Shown: positions 1 to 10,100, counted from the stretch's first letter. The stretch is 64,000 bases of DNA from Adhaeribacter soli (GCF_008727925.1 NZ_VTWT01000010.1:1-64000); one strand, 5' to 3'. Notes: generated from the sequence alone by a model not told the origin. Translations and numbers: made by a program.

Positions 1-190
1 AAGTTAGTTTTTATCCGCTAACGTGGTTTTCAGGGGCGCTGCGCTGGCGATATGCGTGAAATCAGAAAAGGGAAATTCTGAAAATTCTTTAATTCTGAGA
101 ATTCTGATTCTGATTCTGATTCTGATTCTGATTCAAACAATTGTCCTGAAAATCCTTTAATCCTGAAAATCCTGATCAAAAAACCCTCCC
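1..190. repeat. Dispersed repeat, copy 1, with hexamer tandem tract
   Basis: This stretch is an inverted copy of 63545..63722. Shared blocks, read on this strand, are the GCTAACGTGGTTTTCAGG block near 17-34, the GCGCTGCGCTGGCGATATG block near 37-55, and the AATTGTCCTGAAAATC block near 138-155. Only this copy carries an expanded ATTCTG tandem tract of about 5.7 units at 101..134. The two copies differ most at about 57-75, where the other copy carries a short hairpin of a different repeat family. No gene is visible here. On the minus strand it begins directly after a T-run downstream of rel. Confidence 0.85.
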
Positions 191-212
191 CTGAATTAGC
201 TATTGGGTGGGG

Positions 213-2411
213 TCAATCGAATCGTTCTACCAGCAATACGCCGTTTACTTTGCTCAGGCGCTGAATCAGTTTTTCTAAGTGGGCGGTATCGTTTACGAAA
301 ACCATGATGCTGCCTTCAAAGAATCCGTCGTCGGAATCGATGGTAATGGACCGCATGTTTACCCGTAGGGAGTTCGAAATAATTCTGGTTACGTCGTTTA
401 CCAATCCTACCCTATCGGAACCTTTTATGCGGATACCGGCCAGGAAGGCGAGTTCCTGCTGCTCGGTCCATTTGGTTTTTACGATGCGGTTGCCGTGGTT
501 GGCCAGTAACTCGATGGCTACCGGGCAGGAAGTACGGTGGATCACAATGCCTGCTTCCTCGGTCTGAAAACCAAACACATCGTCGCCGGGAATCGGGTTG
601 CAACAGGTAGCTATTTTATAATCGAACTTTTCGGTATTTTCTCCGATCACGAGCATATCCGAATGGATGCCCCGCGCTTTTTGCACTTCCTTATCGAATT
701 CCTTCGGTTCGAACTTCGACAGCGTTTTGGAAGCTTCGCTGTTGGGATCAAAAATATCGGCAATAATATCGTTCGGCTCGATCTTTTCGGAAGCGATGCG
801 ATAGTAGAATTCCGGCAGGCTGTGCACGTTGAAGTGTACCAGCAAGCGGTTTAAATTATGGTGGCTGTTTTCGATCTTCAGTTCCGCTAACCGTTTTTCG
901 ACCAGCGCTTTTCCTTCTTCGGCTTTCAGGCGTTTTTCGTCGCGGAGGTATTCTTTGATTTTTGCGCGGGCTTTGGAAGTGGTTACAAATTTGAGCCACT
1001 CCTCCGTAGGACGTTGCTTCTGGGAAGTAAGGATCTCTACCTGGTCGCCGTTCTTTAGCTGATAACTTAGCGGTACGAGTTTCTGGTTTACTTTCGCGCC
1101 CAGGCACTGCATGCCGATCTGGGTATGAATGTCGAAGGCGAAATCGAGGGTGGTAGATTTATCGGGCAAGATAATAAGGTCTCCTTTCGGGGTAAACACG
1201 AATACCTCTTCTACGAACAGGTTTTTCCGGAACTCGTCCATGAACTCCAGGGCATTGGAGTCGTTGGTTTCGAGCATTTCCCGCACCTTGTTGATCCATT
1301 GCTCCAGGGCTGTTTCGGAAGTGCTTGGTCCGCCGGCTTTGTATTTCCAGTGCGCGGCATAGCCTTTTTCGGCAATTTCGTCCATGCGCTTGCTCCGGAT
1401 CTGCACTTCCACCCACTGGCCGGTCTTGCTCATTACAGTGGTGTGCAAACTCTCGTAGCCGTTGGCTTTGGGAGTGCTCACCCAATCGCGGAGACGGTCA
1501 GGGTTGGGTTGGTAATGGTCGGTAACGATGGAATAAACCTGCCAACAGGCAGCCTTTTCACTTTCCAGCGGCACGTTCAGAATAATACGGATCGCAAAAA
1601 GGTCGTAAATTTCGTCGAAGGTGATATTCTGTTTCTTGATCTTTTTCAGAATAGAATAAATGGATTTCGGACGGCCTTTAATTTCAAACTCGAAACCGTG
1701 CTTGCCCAGCTCCTCTTCTATTGGGGTAATAAAATCGCGGATGAACTTGTTGCGGGAGCTTTTGGTTTGCCGGATCTTGTTCGAAATATCCTTGTACGTT
1801 TCGGTATCGGTGTACTTTAAGTATAAGTCTTCGAGCTCCGATTTTATGGCGTACAAACCCAGACGGTGCGCCAGCGGTGCGTACAGGTACATGGTTTCCG
1901 AAGCGATCTTCAGCTGCTTGTCGCGCGGCATGCTATCCAAGGTACGCATGTTGTGCAAGCGATCGGCAATCTTAATGAGGATCACGCGCACATCGTCGGA
2001 AAGCGTGAGCAGCATTTTCCGGAAGTTCTCGGCCTGCTGGGAAGTACCGTATTCGAAAACGCCGGAAATCTTGGTTAAGCCTTCTACGATCTTCGCTACC
2101 TTCGGCCCGAATTCGCGCTCGATGTCGGAAAACTCCCAATCGGTATCTTCCACCACGTCGTGCAGCAGGGCCGCTACGATGCCGGTGGTGCCTAAACCAA
2201 TTTCTTCCACCACGATCTGGGCTACGGCCAGCGGATGCAGAATATAGGGTTCGCCGGACTTGCGGCGCATGTCTTTATGAGCTTCTACGGAGGTATTAAA
2301 CGCTTTCTTGATTATTTTGGCATCGTTGCCTTTCAGGAAAGGTTTGGCATATTTGAGAATCCGGCGGTAATGCCGGAGTATTTCTTTGCGTTCTACTTCA
2401 GGATCGATCAT
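213..2411 (-). CDS. rel: Bifunctional (p)ppGpp synthetase/hydrolase, RelA/SpoT family
   Basis: Cytoplasmic enzyme predicted to make and degrade the alarmone (p)ppGpp in the stringent response. The 732-residue length and domain order fit full-length Rel proteins: an HD hydrolase domain with HDVVEDT at residues 84-90; a synthetase domain with DLFAIRI near 268 and ANGYESLH near 315; a TGS domain around 400-460 (VFTPKGDLIILP, DFAFDIHT); and a C-terminal ACT domain near 665 (GSDRVGLVNDVTRIIS). Both catalytic halves look intact, so it is probably bifunctional. It starts at an ATG (2409-2411) and has no close partner on its strand. Downstream there is a C-rich/G-rich stretch and T-run that may be a terminator, then a dispersed repeat. 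The family call is secure; which activity dominates cannot be read from sequence. Confidence 0.97.
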   Translation of the reverse strand: MIDPEVERKEILRHYRRILKYAKPFLKGNDAKIIKKAFNTSVEAHKDMRRKSGEPYILHPLAVAQIVVEEIGLGTTGIVAALLHDVVEDTDWEFSDIEREFGPKVAKIVEGLTKISGVFEYGTSQQAENFRKMLLTLSDDVRVILIKIADRLHNMRTLDSMPRDKQLKIASETMYLYAPLAHRLGLYAIKSELEDLYLKYTDTETYKDISNKIRQTKSSRNKFIRDFITPIEEELGKHGFEFEIKGRPKSIYSILKKIKKQNITFDEIYDLFAIRIILNVPLESEKAACWQVYSIVTDHYQPNPDRLRDWVSTPKANGYESLHTTVMSKTGQWVEVQIRSKRMDEIAEKGYAAHWKYKAGGPSTSETALEQWINKVREMLETNDSNALEFMDEFRKNLFVEEVFVFTPKGDLIILPDKSTTLDFAFDIHTQIGMQCLGAKVNQKLVPLSYQLKNGDQVEILTSQKQRPTEEWLKFVTTSKARAKIKEYLRDEKRLKAEEGKALVEKRLAELKIENSHHNLNRLLVHFNVHSLPEFYYRIASEKIEPNDIIADIFDPNSEASKTLSKFEPKEFDKEVQKARGIHSDMLVIGENTEKFDYKIATCCNPIPGDDVFGFQTEEAGIVIHRTSCPVAIELLANHGNRIVKTKWTEQQELAFLAGIRIKGSDRVGLVNDVTRIISNSLRVNMRSITIDSDDGFFEGSIMVFVNDTAHLEKLIQRLSKVNGVLLVERFD

Positions 2412-2549
2412 TCCTAAGTTATATGTTCAGTTTCGCTTGCGCGGGGTAATTCAAAAAAGTTCGTAAATATATTACGAATAAAAACAGTTTTTAAGAAATA
2501 TTTGGTTCGGTTTTTTAGGAAATAAAGATTGGAGCCACTAAACAACCTG

Positions 2550-3341
2550 TTACTTACTGTCTTTAGAACTTTCTAAAGTGGAACTTCCAGATTGTTTGAC
2601 AGAGACAACAGAAACATTGTCAATAAAATAATAAGCGTATTTCTTTGACTCACTTTTATCCTTCGCTGGATAAATAAGATTTCTTTTTAATATAGCTTTA
2701 AATTGTCCTTTAGAGATATCATCAGAAAAAGAGCCGATTACCAAATATTCTTCTCCTCCTTTGGCTTCGTATTCTATTTCTATTTTATTCCAGTTAACTG
2801 AATCTTTAGCTATACTAGGGTTCAAATTATATTTTACGACATTAATACCTTTTAATAAATGGTGTGGCACCTTTTCCATAAAGAGCTTCTTTTCTGGCGC
2901 AAAGCAAACACTAATATGATCTGAAAATAATTTAGAGCATTCTCCTAAACTCAAATAGAAGGACACCTTATACTTTATTCCTTTTTGCAGTCTCTGGAGA
3001 AGTTTTGTATGTATGTATTCTCTATAATAGAAGTCTTCATACCTTTTATCTTTCATAAGCAGAAATAAACCAGCATAGGCATTACCATCGTGCGGGTATT
3101 GAAAACCGCTGAAATTTTTAGGTACATTTTGCATATTACCTGCTTGACAACAGGCATTAAATAAATCTGCACTCCCAGTTAACCGAAACCACCCACTAGC
3201 ATCTTCAATCATTCCGTAATCATTACAGCAGCCGGATTGCTTCGAATTTTCCTCAAAGCTCCCATTGTAAACTAAATTCTGCCCAACCGCATTCTTAGAA
3301 AACAAAAACGGTAGCAAAACCATTAAAATAAGCCTGATCAT
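2550..3341 (-). CDS. Secreted protein of unknown function, AT-rich gene
   Basis: A 263-residue protein with an N-terminal signal peptide (hydrophobic residues 3-15, likely cleaved after AVGQ), so probably exported. The mature part opens with NLVYNGSFEE, followed by a Trp-containing segment and NAYAGLF. This resembles the carbohydrate-binding-like N-terminal domain that Bacteroidota often place before OmpA-like domains (family knowledge). No OmpA domain follows here, so it is a stand-alone or shortened version. A CC pair (SGCCND, NACCQAG) occurs twice and could form disulfides. The gene is visibly more AT-rich than rel and tig on either side, which suggests recent acquisition. The exact function is unknown. 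Confidence 0.75.
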   Translation of the reverse strand: MIRLILMVLLPFLFSKNAVGQNLVYNGSFEENSKQSGCCNDYGMIEDASGWFRLTGSADLFNACCQAGNMQNVPKNFSGFQYPHDGNAYAGLFLLMKDKRYEDFYYREYIHTKLLQRLQKGIKYKVSFYLSLGECSKLFSDHISVCFAPEKKLFMEKVPHHLLKGINVVKYNLNPSIAKDSVNWNKIEIEYEAKGGEEYLVIGSFSDDISKGQFKAILKRNLIYPAKDKSESKKYAYYFIDNVSVVSVKQSGSSTLESSKDSK

Positions 3342-3435
3342 TCTTTAAAAATTGAATCCACCAAAAGTATACATTCTGATTTCTAACTCCTTACAAAACG
3401 CTATCAAATTTCCGGAAAAAACTTTTGGGAAAGTA

Positions 3436-3466
3436 TTGCAGGAATTAAAACTTCGCCTTACCTTTG
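3436..3466 (+). promoter_or_regulatory. Bacteroidota promoter of tRNA-Leu
   Basis: TTG at 3436-3438, a 20-base spacer, then TACCTTTG at 3459-3466. This matches the Bacteroidota sigma-ABfr consensus (TTTG about 19-20 bases before TAnnTTTG). It places the start of transcription some 17-20 bases before the tRNA. Confidence 0.8.
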
Positions 3467-3490
3467 CCACGCAATAAAGCAATTCACCCT

Positions 3491-3572
3491 GCGGATGTGG
3501 CGAAATTGGTAGACGCACTAGACTTAGGATCTAGCGCTGCGAGGCATGGGGGTTCGAGTCCCTCCATCCGCA
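3491..3572 (+). tRNA. tRNA-Leu (anticodon UAG)
   Basis: An 82-base cloverleaf. The acceptor arm pairs GCGGATG with CATCCGC, discriminator A at 3572. The anticodon stem CTAGA/TCTAG encloses loop CTTAGGA, giving anticodon TAG. A long variable arm and a GGTTCGAGTCC T-loop region are present, as expected of a class II tRNA. CCA is not encoded. It reads CUN leucine codons. Confidence 0.96.
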
Positions 3573-3576
3573 CTTT

Positions 3577-3613
3577 AAAAAACCCTCAATAGCCCTGGTT
3601 GTTGAGGGTTTTT
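3577..3613 (+). terminator. Intrinsic terminator after tRNA-Leu
   Basis: A perfect 12-bp stem (3577-3588 with 3602-3613) around a 13-base loop, ending in a T-run. It overlaps an in-frame TTG at 3599, which argues against that codon as the start of the next gene. Confidence 0.85.
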
Positions 3614-3658
3614 AAGTTTTTACCCCGGAAATCAGTTCTAACTAAATACGTTAAAGCC

Positions 3659-4984
3659 TTGAATATTACATTAGAAAAGCAGAACCCGACCAACGCCCGC
3701 CTGCGCGTGCAGCTTGCCGAAGCAGATTACGCGCCGAAAGTTGACGAACAAATAAAAGAATACAGCAAAAAAGCGCAGATCAAAGGTTTCCGTCCGGGCA
3801 AAGTGCCGGCTGGCATGATCCGCAAAATGTACGGCAAAAGCCTGCTGGTAGATGCGATCAACAAATTGCTGCACGAGTCGGTAAACAACTACATCAAGGA
3901 AAACAAGATCAAAATTTTAGGCGAGCCGCTGCCGGAGCGCGTAGAAAATATTGACTGGGATACCCAGAAAGAATTCGACTTCTCTTACGAACTGGGCTTA
4001 CTGCCGGAGTTTGAGTTGAACCTGGGCGAAACTGCCAGCGTGGAAGGCTACAAAGTAGAGGTTGACGATGCTACTATTTCGGAAGCGTATGAGCACATGC
4101 AGCGCCAGTTTGGCACCACCACTAACCCGGAAACTTCCGAAGAGAACGATTACCTGTACGGCGAACTGAAGCAGCTTGACGGCGATTTCAAAACCACTAC
4201 CCTGCTGCCGATCAACAAGATCGTAAACGGCAAAGAAAACTTCATCGGCAAGAAAAAAGGCGACGTAATTTCTTTCGACCTGCAGCAAGCGTTCAACAAC
4301 GATGCCAGCGCGATTAACCACGTTACCGGCGCCGGTAAAGAGAAAGCTGCCGAACTGAAAGGTACTTTCGAATTCACCGTTGAAAATATTAACCGCACCG
4401 AGTCTGCTCCGATGGATCAGGAGTTCTTCGACAAAATTTTCGGTAAAGATGCCGTGAAAAGCCGCGAAGAGTTCGACGAGAAAGTAAAAGAAACTATTGC
4501 TGAAAACTATAAAGAAGAAGCTGAGAAGGTTCTGAACCACCAGATCGTTGACAAACTGGTAAAAGAAACCCAGATCGATATTCCGCGCGACTTCTTAAAG
4601 AAATGGTTACTGGCTGCCAACGAAGGTAAACTGACCCAGGAGCAGATCGACGAAAACATCGAAAACTACGAGAAAGAGCTGAGATGGTCGATGATCCGCA
4701 ACAAAGTGGTAGAAGAAAACGACCTGAAAGTAAGCAACGAAGAGGTTATTAACCGCACCAAAGAGAAAATGATGGCCCAGTTCAACCTGCCGGAAGTTTC
4801 TGAGGAGCTGGCAGAAAGCCTGAACCAGTTTGCTGACAACTACCTGCGTCAGGACAACGGCAAGAACTACATTAACGAATACGAAGCCATTTTGGCAGAA
4901 AAAGTAATCGAGCGTTTAAAGGAAAAAATGACAGTAGTAGAAAAAACCGTTTCGGCCGAAGAGTTCCGTAACATGACTTTCTAA
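3659..4984 (+). CDS. tig: Trigger factor, ribosome-associated chaperone
   Basis: Folding chaperone that binds near the ribosome exit tunnel and shields nascent chains. About 441 residues from the chosen start. The N-terminal ribosome-binding domain carries KGFRPGKVPAGMI, the signature loop that contacts the ribosome, near residues 40-52. A divergent PPIase-like middle domain (about 150-245) and a long helical C-terminal region (260-440) follow. I choose TTG at 3659 because it gives LNITLEKQNPTNARL, the usual start of Bacteroidota trigger factors (MNITLEK-like). The 20 in-frame codons before it overlap the tRNA terminator and look non-coding. No ATG is available at that place. A strong terminator follows; clpP is next on the same strand, the common tig-clpP order. 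Confidence 0.95.
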   Translation: MNITLEKQNPTNARLRVQLAEADYAPKVDEQIKEYSKKAQIKGFRPGKVPAGMIRKMYGKSLLVDAINKLLHESVNNYIKENKIKILGEPLPERVENIDWDTQKEFDFSYELGLLPEFELNLGETASVEGYKVEVDDATISEAYEHMQRQFGTTTNPETSEENDYLYGELKQLDGDFKTTTLLPINKIVNGKENFIGKKKGDVISFDLQQAFNNDASAINHVTGAGKEKAAELKGTFEFTVENINRTESAPMDQEFFDKIFGKDAVKSREEFDEKVKETIAENYKEEAEKVLNHQIVDKLVKETQIDIPRDFLKKWLLAANEGKLTQEQIDENIENYEKELRWSMIRNKVVEENDLKVSNEEVINRTKEKMMAQFNLPEVSEELAESLNQFADNYLRQDNGKNYINEYEAILAEKVIERLKEKMTVVEKTVSAEEFRNMTF

Positions 4985-5006
4985 GCTGTTTTCATACCGT
5001 TTTACT

Positions 5007-5040
5007 AAAAAGTCCTCCTGTTACGGGAGGACTTTTTTTA
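5007..5040 (+). terminator. Intrinsic terminator after tig
   Basis: Stem AGTCCTCC (5011-5018) pairs with GGAGGACT (5026-5033) around a 7-base loop, flanked by an A-run before and a T-run after. It separates tig from clpP, so clpP probably has its own promoter or depends on read-through. Confidence 0.9.
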
Positions 5041-5109
5041 TTTTCGCACGATTTGTGTAACCTTGTTTCTGTAAAAAGGTAAACGCAAAAAACTCAATAA
5101 CCAGACACT

Positions 5110-5805
5110 ATGAATAGAGATGAATTCCGCAAGTTTGCTGTGAAGGGCCAGGGCCTGAGCGGCCTGGGTGTAGACCAGTACCTTCACCATGTGGAAAGCC
5201 TGACCATGCACAACATTAGCAATATGACCCGCTCGGTGATTGAAGAACGTCCGACTAACTTCCGCGAAATCGACGTTTTCTCCCGCCTGATCATGGACCG
5301 GATCATTTTCCTTGGCACCCAGGTAGACGATTTTATTGCCAACATTATTACGGCCCAGCTGCTTTTCCTGGAATCTTCCGACTCTAAAAAGGATATCCTG
5401 CTTTATATTAACTCGCCGGGCGGTTCGGTTTATGCCGGTCTGGGTATTTACGACACCATGCAGTACGTAGGTCCGGATGTGGCTACGATCTGTACCGGTC
5501 TGGCCGCTTCTATGGGTGCGGTTTTATTATGCGGCGGCGCGGCCGGCAAACGTTCTGCCCTGCCCCACGCCCGCGTAATGATCCACCAGCCAATGGGCGG
5601 CACGCAAGGCCAGGCATCGGACATTGAAATTACAGCCCGCGAGATCCTGAAGCTGAAAAAAGAACTTTACGACATTCTGGCACAGCACTCCGGCAAAACC
5701 TACCAGGAAATCCACGACAACTCCGACCGCGACTACTGGATGCGCGCCGATGAAGCCAAAGAATACGGCCTGATCGATGAGGTTTTGGTTAGACCTGCCA
5801 AATAA
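5110..5805 (+). CDS. clpP: ATP-dependent Clp protease proteolytic subunit
   Basis: Serine protease subunit that forms the tetradecameric chamber fed by ClpX. It has 231 residues, slightly longer than the usual 195-210 because of an N-terminal extension. The nucleophile lies in [11 protein letters not shown] (Ser near residue 133) and the catalytic His in [11 protein letters not shown] (near 158). The Asp of the triad is expected in the following NSDRDYWM region (near 205), though I did not confirm it by alignment. The [17 protein letters not shown] segment is typical of the substrate-binding strand. The gene starts at ATG 5110 and sits 125 bases after tig. Its partner clpX lies 7.7 kb downstream, with three unrelated genes between. 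Confidence 0.97.
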   Translation: MNRDEFRKFAVKGQGLSGLGVDQYLHHVESLTMHNISNMTRSVIEERPTNFREIDVFSRLIMDRIIFLGTQVDDFIANIITAQLLFLESSDSKKDILLYINSPGGSVYAGLGIYDTMQYVGPDVATICTGLAASMGAVLLCGGAAGKRSALPHARVMIHQPMGGTQGQASDIEITAREILKLKKELYDILAQHSGKTYQEIHDNSDRDYWMRADEAKEYGLIDEVLVRPAK

Positions 5806-5826
5806 TTTTATTCGAACGTATTACAG

Positions 5827-5858
5827 AAAGCTGCTCCGGACCCCGGGGCAGCTTTTTT
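5827..5858 (+). terminator. Intrinsic terminator after clpP
   Basis: Stem AAAGCTGC (5827-5834) pairs with GCAGCTTT (5848-5855), extended by CC/GG pairs, then a T-run. It closes the tig-clpP region. Confidence 0.88.
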
Positions 5859-5991
5859 CGTTTAAAATGGTACCGTTTTGCGATAAAAAATCCGGCTAAG
5901 GAATGAAACAAAAACATGCGTAAAACTGAATTTATTCCGTAGAACCGGTTAGATTTATAAGAAGCCTATAAAATTCCGCCCCTCCTGCTCT

Positions 5992-6780
5992 ATGATCTTT
6001 AGAACCCCGTTGCTCTTTATTTCCGCTAAAGTAGAAGCGTTTTTCCGGCTGCCGTTCATGCAAAAGCTGGCCGTAAAATACCCGAAGCTTTTTCAATTTA
6101 TCAGCCGGCGGTTTACCATGCATCATTTCTTTGGGCTGCCTTTTACGTTGCTCATCGGAATTTTAACTTTTAACCTGGCCCTGCTTTCAGATCTTTCGGA
6201 AGATGTGGTAAACTCGAAAAAACTGCAGGCCATGGACCGGCAGGTTTCTTTATGGCTTTTTCAGGACCGCACCGACCTTACCAGTCTGACTTTATTTTAC
6301 TTTACCTGGCTGGGTTCTTTAGAAGGGGTATTAGTAATTTGTTTCTTGGCAGCCGGCTACTTTATTTATCAGAAAAAGTACTTTTACTTTGTAGCGCTCG
6401 CAATTTCTTTAACGGGAAGCGGACTTTCAGTTTATTTTACCAAATTATTTTTCCGGCGGGAAAGGCCTTTAGAGCTGGCTTATTACCAGGAACACACCTT
6501 TTCGTTTCCTTCAGGCCACGCTACCTACGCCGTTTCGGTTTTCGGTTTACTTTTCTACCTGGGTTTGCTGGAAATTAAAAGCACCGCCGGGCAGATCTGG
6601 TGGATCCTGGGGAGCCTGATCTTTATCCTGCTTTTAGGTTTCAGCCGCATTTACCTGGGCGTACATTTCCTGACCGATGTCGTTGGCGGCTACCTGCTTG
6701 GTTTGCTCTGGGCCATTCTGGCGGTATGCGTAATGGAGTTTTTGGCCTTGAGAGCAAGCAAGGTAGTAAGGAAAATGTAA
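5992..6780 (+). CDS. PAP2-superfamily membrane phosphatase
   Basis: Integral membrane phosphatase of the type-2 phosphatidic acid phosphatase superfamily (262 residues). The three catalytic motifs are all present: KLFFRRERP (K-x6-RP form), SFPSGHATYA (PSGH), and SRIYLGVHFLTDVVGG (SR-x5-H-x3-D). Five or six membrane segments are visible, including one at about residues 48-64 before the first motif and two flanking the last. Family members remove phosphate from undecaprenyl diphosphate, phosphatidic acid or phosphatidylglycerophosphate; the substrate here cannot be assigned. The N-terminal 40 residues are basic and cytoplasmic-looking. It starts at ATG 5992. It lies just after clpP and is not part of the usual clp operon. 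Confidence 0.9.
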   Translation: MIFRTPLLFISAKVEAFFRLPFMQKLAVKYPKLFQFISRRFTMHHFFGLPFTLLIGILTFNLALLSDLSEDVVNSKKLQAMDRQVSLWLFQDRTDLTSLTLFYFTWLGSLEGVLVICFLAAGYFIYQKKYFYFVALAISLTGSGLSVYFTKLFFRRERPLELAYYQEHTFSFPSGHATYAVSVFGLLFYLGLLEIKSTAGQIWWILGSLIFILLLGFSRIYLGVHFLTDVVGGYLLGLLWAILAVCVMEFLALRASKVVRKM

Positions 6781-6822
6781 AATAATTCAGATGGAAGCTT
6801 TAGCCAGACTTCGCTCTTAATA

Positions 6823-6863
6823 GGCTGTCTGCTATCCGTCAGCTAAAGCAGACGGCAATGAAA
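6823..6863. repeat. REP-like hairpin element, shared with 50 kb
   Basis: GTCTGCT (6827-6833) pairs with AGCAGAC (6847-6853). Bases 6836-6862 match 50517-50543 at all but one position, so this is a member of a dispersed repeat family. Confidence 0.8.
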
Positions 6864-7045
6864 CTCCCTAATTATTTTTTAATTCTTTAAAGCAACCAGT
6901 TTTGTCCTGGTTATTCCTACAGCCTTGGAGCAGGGCTAAAGCCCATTTTCGTTCTGAAGAATTCGTGAGTTTAGGTTATGCAATGATATTCGCACAAAAG
7001 TCTTGTCGTACTTTTTAAACAGAAATGGTACGGTTTAGGGCAAAA

Positions 7046-7083
7046 AAACAAAAAGCCGTTCAGGAATCCGGAACGGCTTTTTT
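7046..7083. terminator. Bidirectional terminator between PAP2 and T9SS genes
   Basis: Stem AAAAGCCGTTC (7051-7061) pairs with GAACGGCTTTT (7071-7081) around a 9-base loop. A-runs on the left and T-runs on the right give a U-tract in both directions. It lies 20 bases past the stop of the minus-strand gene that ends at 7103. Confidence 0.88.
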
Positions 7084-7102
7084 GAAACATGAAGAAACTC
7101 TT

Positions 7103-10100
7103 TTACTCGGATACTTTTTGCAGTTTCAGGGTTGCATTCATTTCTTTCCCGCCTACTTTTATCAGATACATGCCGGCCGGCAGATCTTTCGTTTCCACCG
7201 GAAGCAGGTTACTGCCGGTTTTTAGCGTCACCGATTTTTGCGTCAGCAGATTACCCACCGCGTCGTAAACTGCCAGGGTTACTGTCTCCGCCATTTTACT
7301 TTCTACCAGAACCGAAGCATTTCTGCTGGCCGGGTTCGGATAAAGGATCGGTTCTGTCTTTCTGTTAAGTTTACTGTCCAGCGCAATTACCTTGCTGTAT
7401 TCAAACGTACCATCCAGGTCTACCTGCTTTAACCGGTAGTATTGCAGCGAAGAAACCGGCTCCATATCGGTAAAGCTGTAGGTCTGCCATTGCGAAGAAT
7501 TCAGGTTGCCTTTTACTTTTCCAATTTGGGTGAACTCTTTTCCGTTCAGGCTTCTTTCCACCATAAAGTGATCATTATCTTTTTCAATTGCCGTAGCCCA
7601 ATCCAGTACCGCAAGGTCGTTAACCAATTTGCCGGTAAAAGAAACCAATGCCACCGGAAGCGGAGCAACAGGGGCATCAGTGTTAATGGTTACGGTTCTG
7701 GTTAACTGAGCCGTACAGTTGGTAGAACGCGTTACATCGGTAGCTAACACATTGAAGGTTTTAAGTTCATTTATAGCGCCGGTAGGCAGGTATATATTTC
7801 CTCCATTGCCGGATACTATTCCACCAATATTGGTTGTGCCTTCTCTTAACTGGTAACGGTAATTCAATTGTGAATTTTCAACCACCACGTTAGCCGTTCC
7901 ACCAGGAGCAACGGAGGCAGGAGCCGTTACATTAAGGCCTGTATTCGGAGCCGGGTTAATGGTTACCACGCCCGGTGGATTTGCCGATGGATTTAGCGTC
8001 ATAGTGGTAGGGGTACAGGTTCCGCCGGTTATACTTTTGGCCACAATGGTAAAGGTTTCCGTTACCGGGCTCGATGTACTGCTTGTAAGGGGGAAGGAAA
8101 TAACGGATACATAGGCCGGAGAAGCATCGCCGGTTCCCAGCACGGATGGTCCCCGTTCTGTACTGCCATTCATTAACGTATAAATAACGCCTGCCTGGGA
8201 CCCCGTAAGCCTGAATTCTGTAGCGCTACCCGAACAAACCTGGGGATTGGTTAAAGAAGCGGTTCTGATGGCAGGCGGGTTGCATTGCACAATTACGTAA
8301 GTGCCCGTGGTATTATTGGAATAAGCGCTTTCGTTGCTGCCGATGGTGCCGGAAGTGGCATTCAGGTAGCCGCCGGCATAAAGGTCATTGTTATGAGTTC
8401 CGGCAGGAGCTGCAGTAGTTAAATTTAAGGTCCAGGTAGTTGTTGGGGAAGTAACCGTACCGATCAGGTAACCATCTATGTAAACGTTTATCGGGGTATT
8501 GGCCGGTCCGGTTCCGGATACGGTTGTACCGCCTTCCAGGTAAGGGCCGCCTGTAATATTAGGCAGCGCAGGTACTGCAGGCGGGATGGCGGTAACTGCT
8601 ACAGAATTAGAAACTGGACTTTCAGTTTTACCCGTGGCAGTAGCAGTTGCGGTAATGGCACTGCCAACTGCTAAAGTTACTGCTGCAGGCTTCGCAAAAC
8701 TCCAGGTACCATTTGTAACGGTAGTAGTACTGGAAGTAACATCTCCTGTAATGGGTGTGCCATTCAAATAAATCGTAATAACGGAACCGTTTGCTTCGGT
8801 TGAAGTTCCGGAAATAGTAGTTGCATTGGTTCTGATCGGGCTATTGACAATTGGCGGGTTGCTTGGGTTTACTACATTAGCTGTGATTGAAGCCGAGCAG
8901 CTTGTTCCTGAAACAGCTTCGACTTGTACAGTTTGGCCGGAGCGCAAAACAAGATTTGAAATAGTCCAAGTTGCATTGGTGGTTCCGTTTGTAACAGTAG
9001 CCCGGCCAACGTACTGCCCCCCTACATAAACAAAAACCGAAGCGCCATTAATTACATTCCCGCTTAAAGTGGTGGTGCTTTGCAGCACCGGACTAGTAGA
9101 AAGCGTTAAATTATAGGTAATAGCCGAGCCAAAGCAGGTAGAAGAAGAAGTTGCGGTACGGGCAGATTCGCATTTACCAGCTTCTGTTGCTGTTACATAA
9201 TAACTTCCTAGCGGCATATCGTTGGCCCCGGAATTACAGTTATTATAATTGTTATTATATTTAAACATAAAGGCACTACCAGGATTAGTGGCACTGATTG
9301 AACTGGCTCCAGTTCCGCCTGTAGTTACCGTTGCAAACACTACCCCAGGATTTTTGGCATCATAAATTTTTATTACCGTTCCAGCGGCTGCTCCCGGCAC
9401 AGTACCATCAATCCCTTTAACCCCCGTACAAGTGCCCAAAACCGGCGCGGTGCTGTAGGTACAATTTGTGCCTACAATTACTTCATTCGAAAAGGCAGAT
9501 TCAGATTCTCCAGTGAAAGTTGCCGTGGCGGTATAGCGCTCGTTTGTAGTCAGGGTCATGGTACCGGTAGCCGGGTACGTCCAGGTGCCGCCGGCTTGTA
9601 CCGTGGTTTGCCCTAGATAAACTCCGTTGCGGTAAATTTTAATAATGGTTCCGGCAGCCTCCGAGGATGTTCCGCTAATGGTTTTTCCGGTACCTGCCAC
9701 CAAAGAAGTACTGGTAATTACCGGCGCATCGGAACGGAAGGATTGGTAATAAGTAGTGGTTGTGCCGTCCGGAGCTTTGGCCACGAAACCGTTTACCAGT
9801 TTCTCCCAGGCAGCAGCCGGGTTACTGTAAGCCCGGTCATCAATTCCACTTATATCAGAGATTGGACCTTTAATTACGCTTTGGGGCGCCATGATGGTAT
9901 TAGCCACCATCCGTAAAGGAGTACTGGTGGTAACCAGCGGCCGCAAGCTTGAGGAGCCGTTAAAGTAGGCCGTTATTTTAGAAAAAGGAATGTAAAAATC
10001 GTAGAAATAATCGGCACCGGCGTTTTCAAAGTAAGCGATGCCTTTTTGTGCGTACGTATTATAGGGCAGTTCGGCGTCGGTTCCGATCTGGGTAGCCGTG

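Larger units (their letters stand above)
6781..7102. other. Intergenic region with a REP-like repeat
   Basis: No gene is visible. It contains a hairpin repeat at 6823..6863 (listed separately), a GGAGCAGGGCTAAAGCCC segment near 6927-6944 with a short GGGCT/AGCCC hairpin, and the terminator at 7046..7083. Confidence 0.7.

Noticed and set aside
1125-1820. A 231-codon open frame on the plus strand
   Set aside because: It is antisense to the synthetase and TGS part of rel, has no domain, and its codons mirror the strongly supported minus-strand gene.
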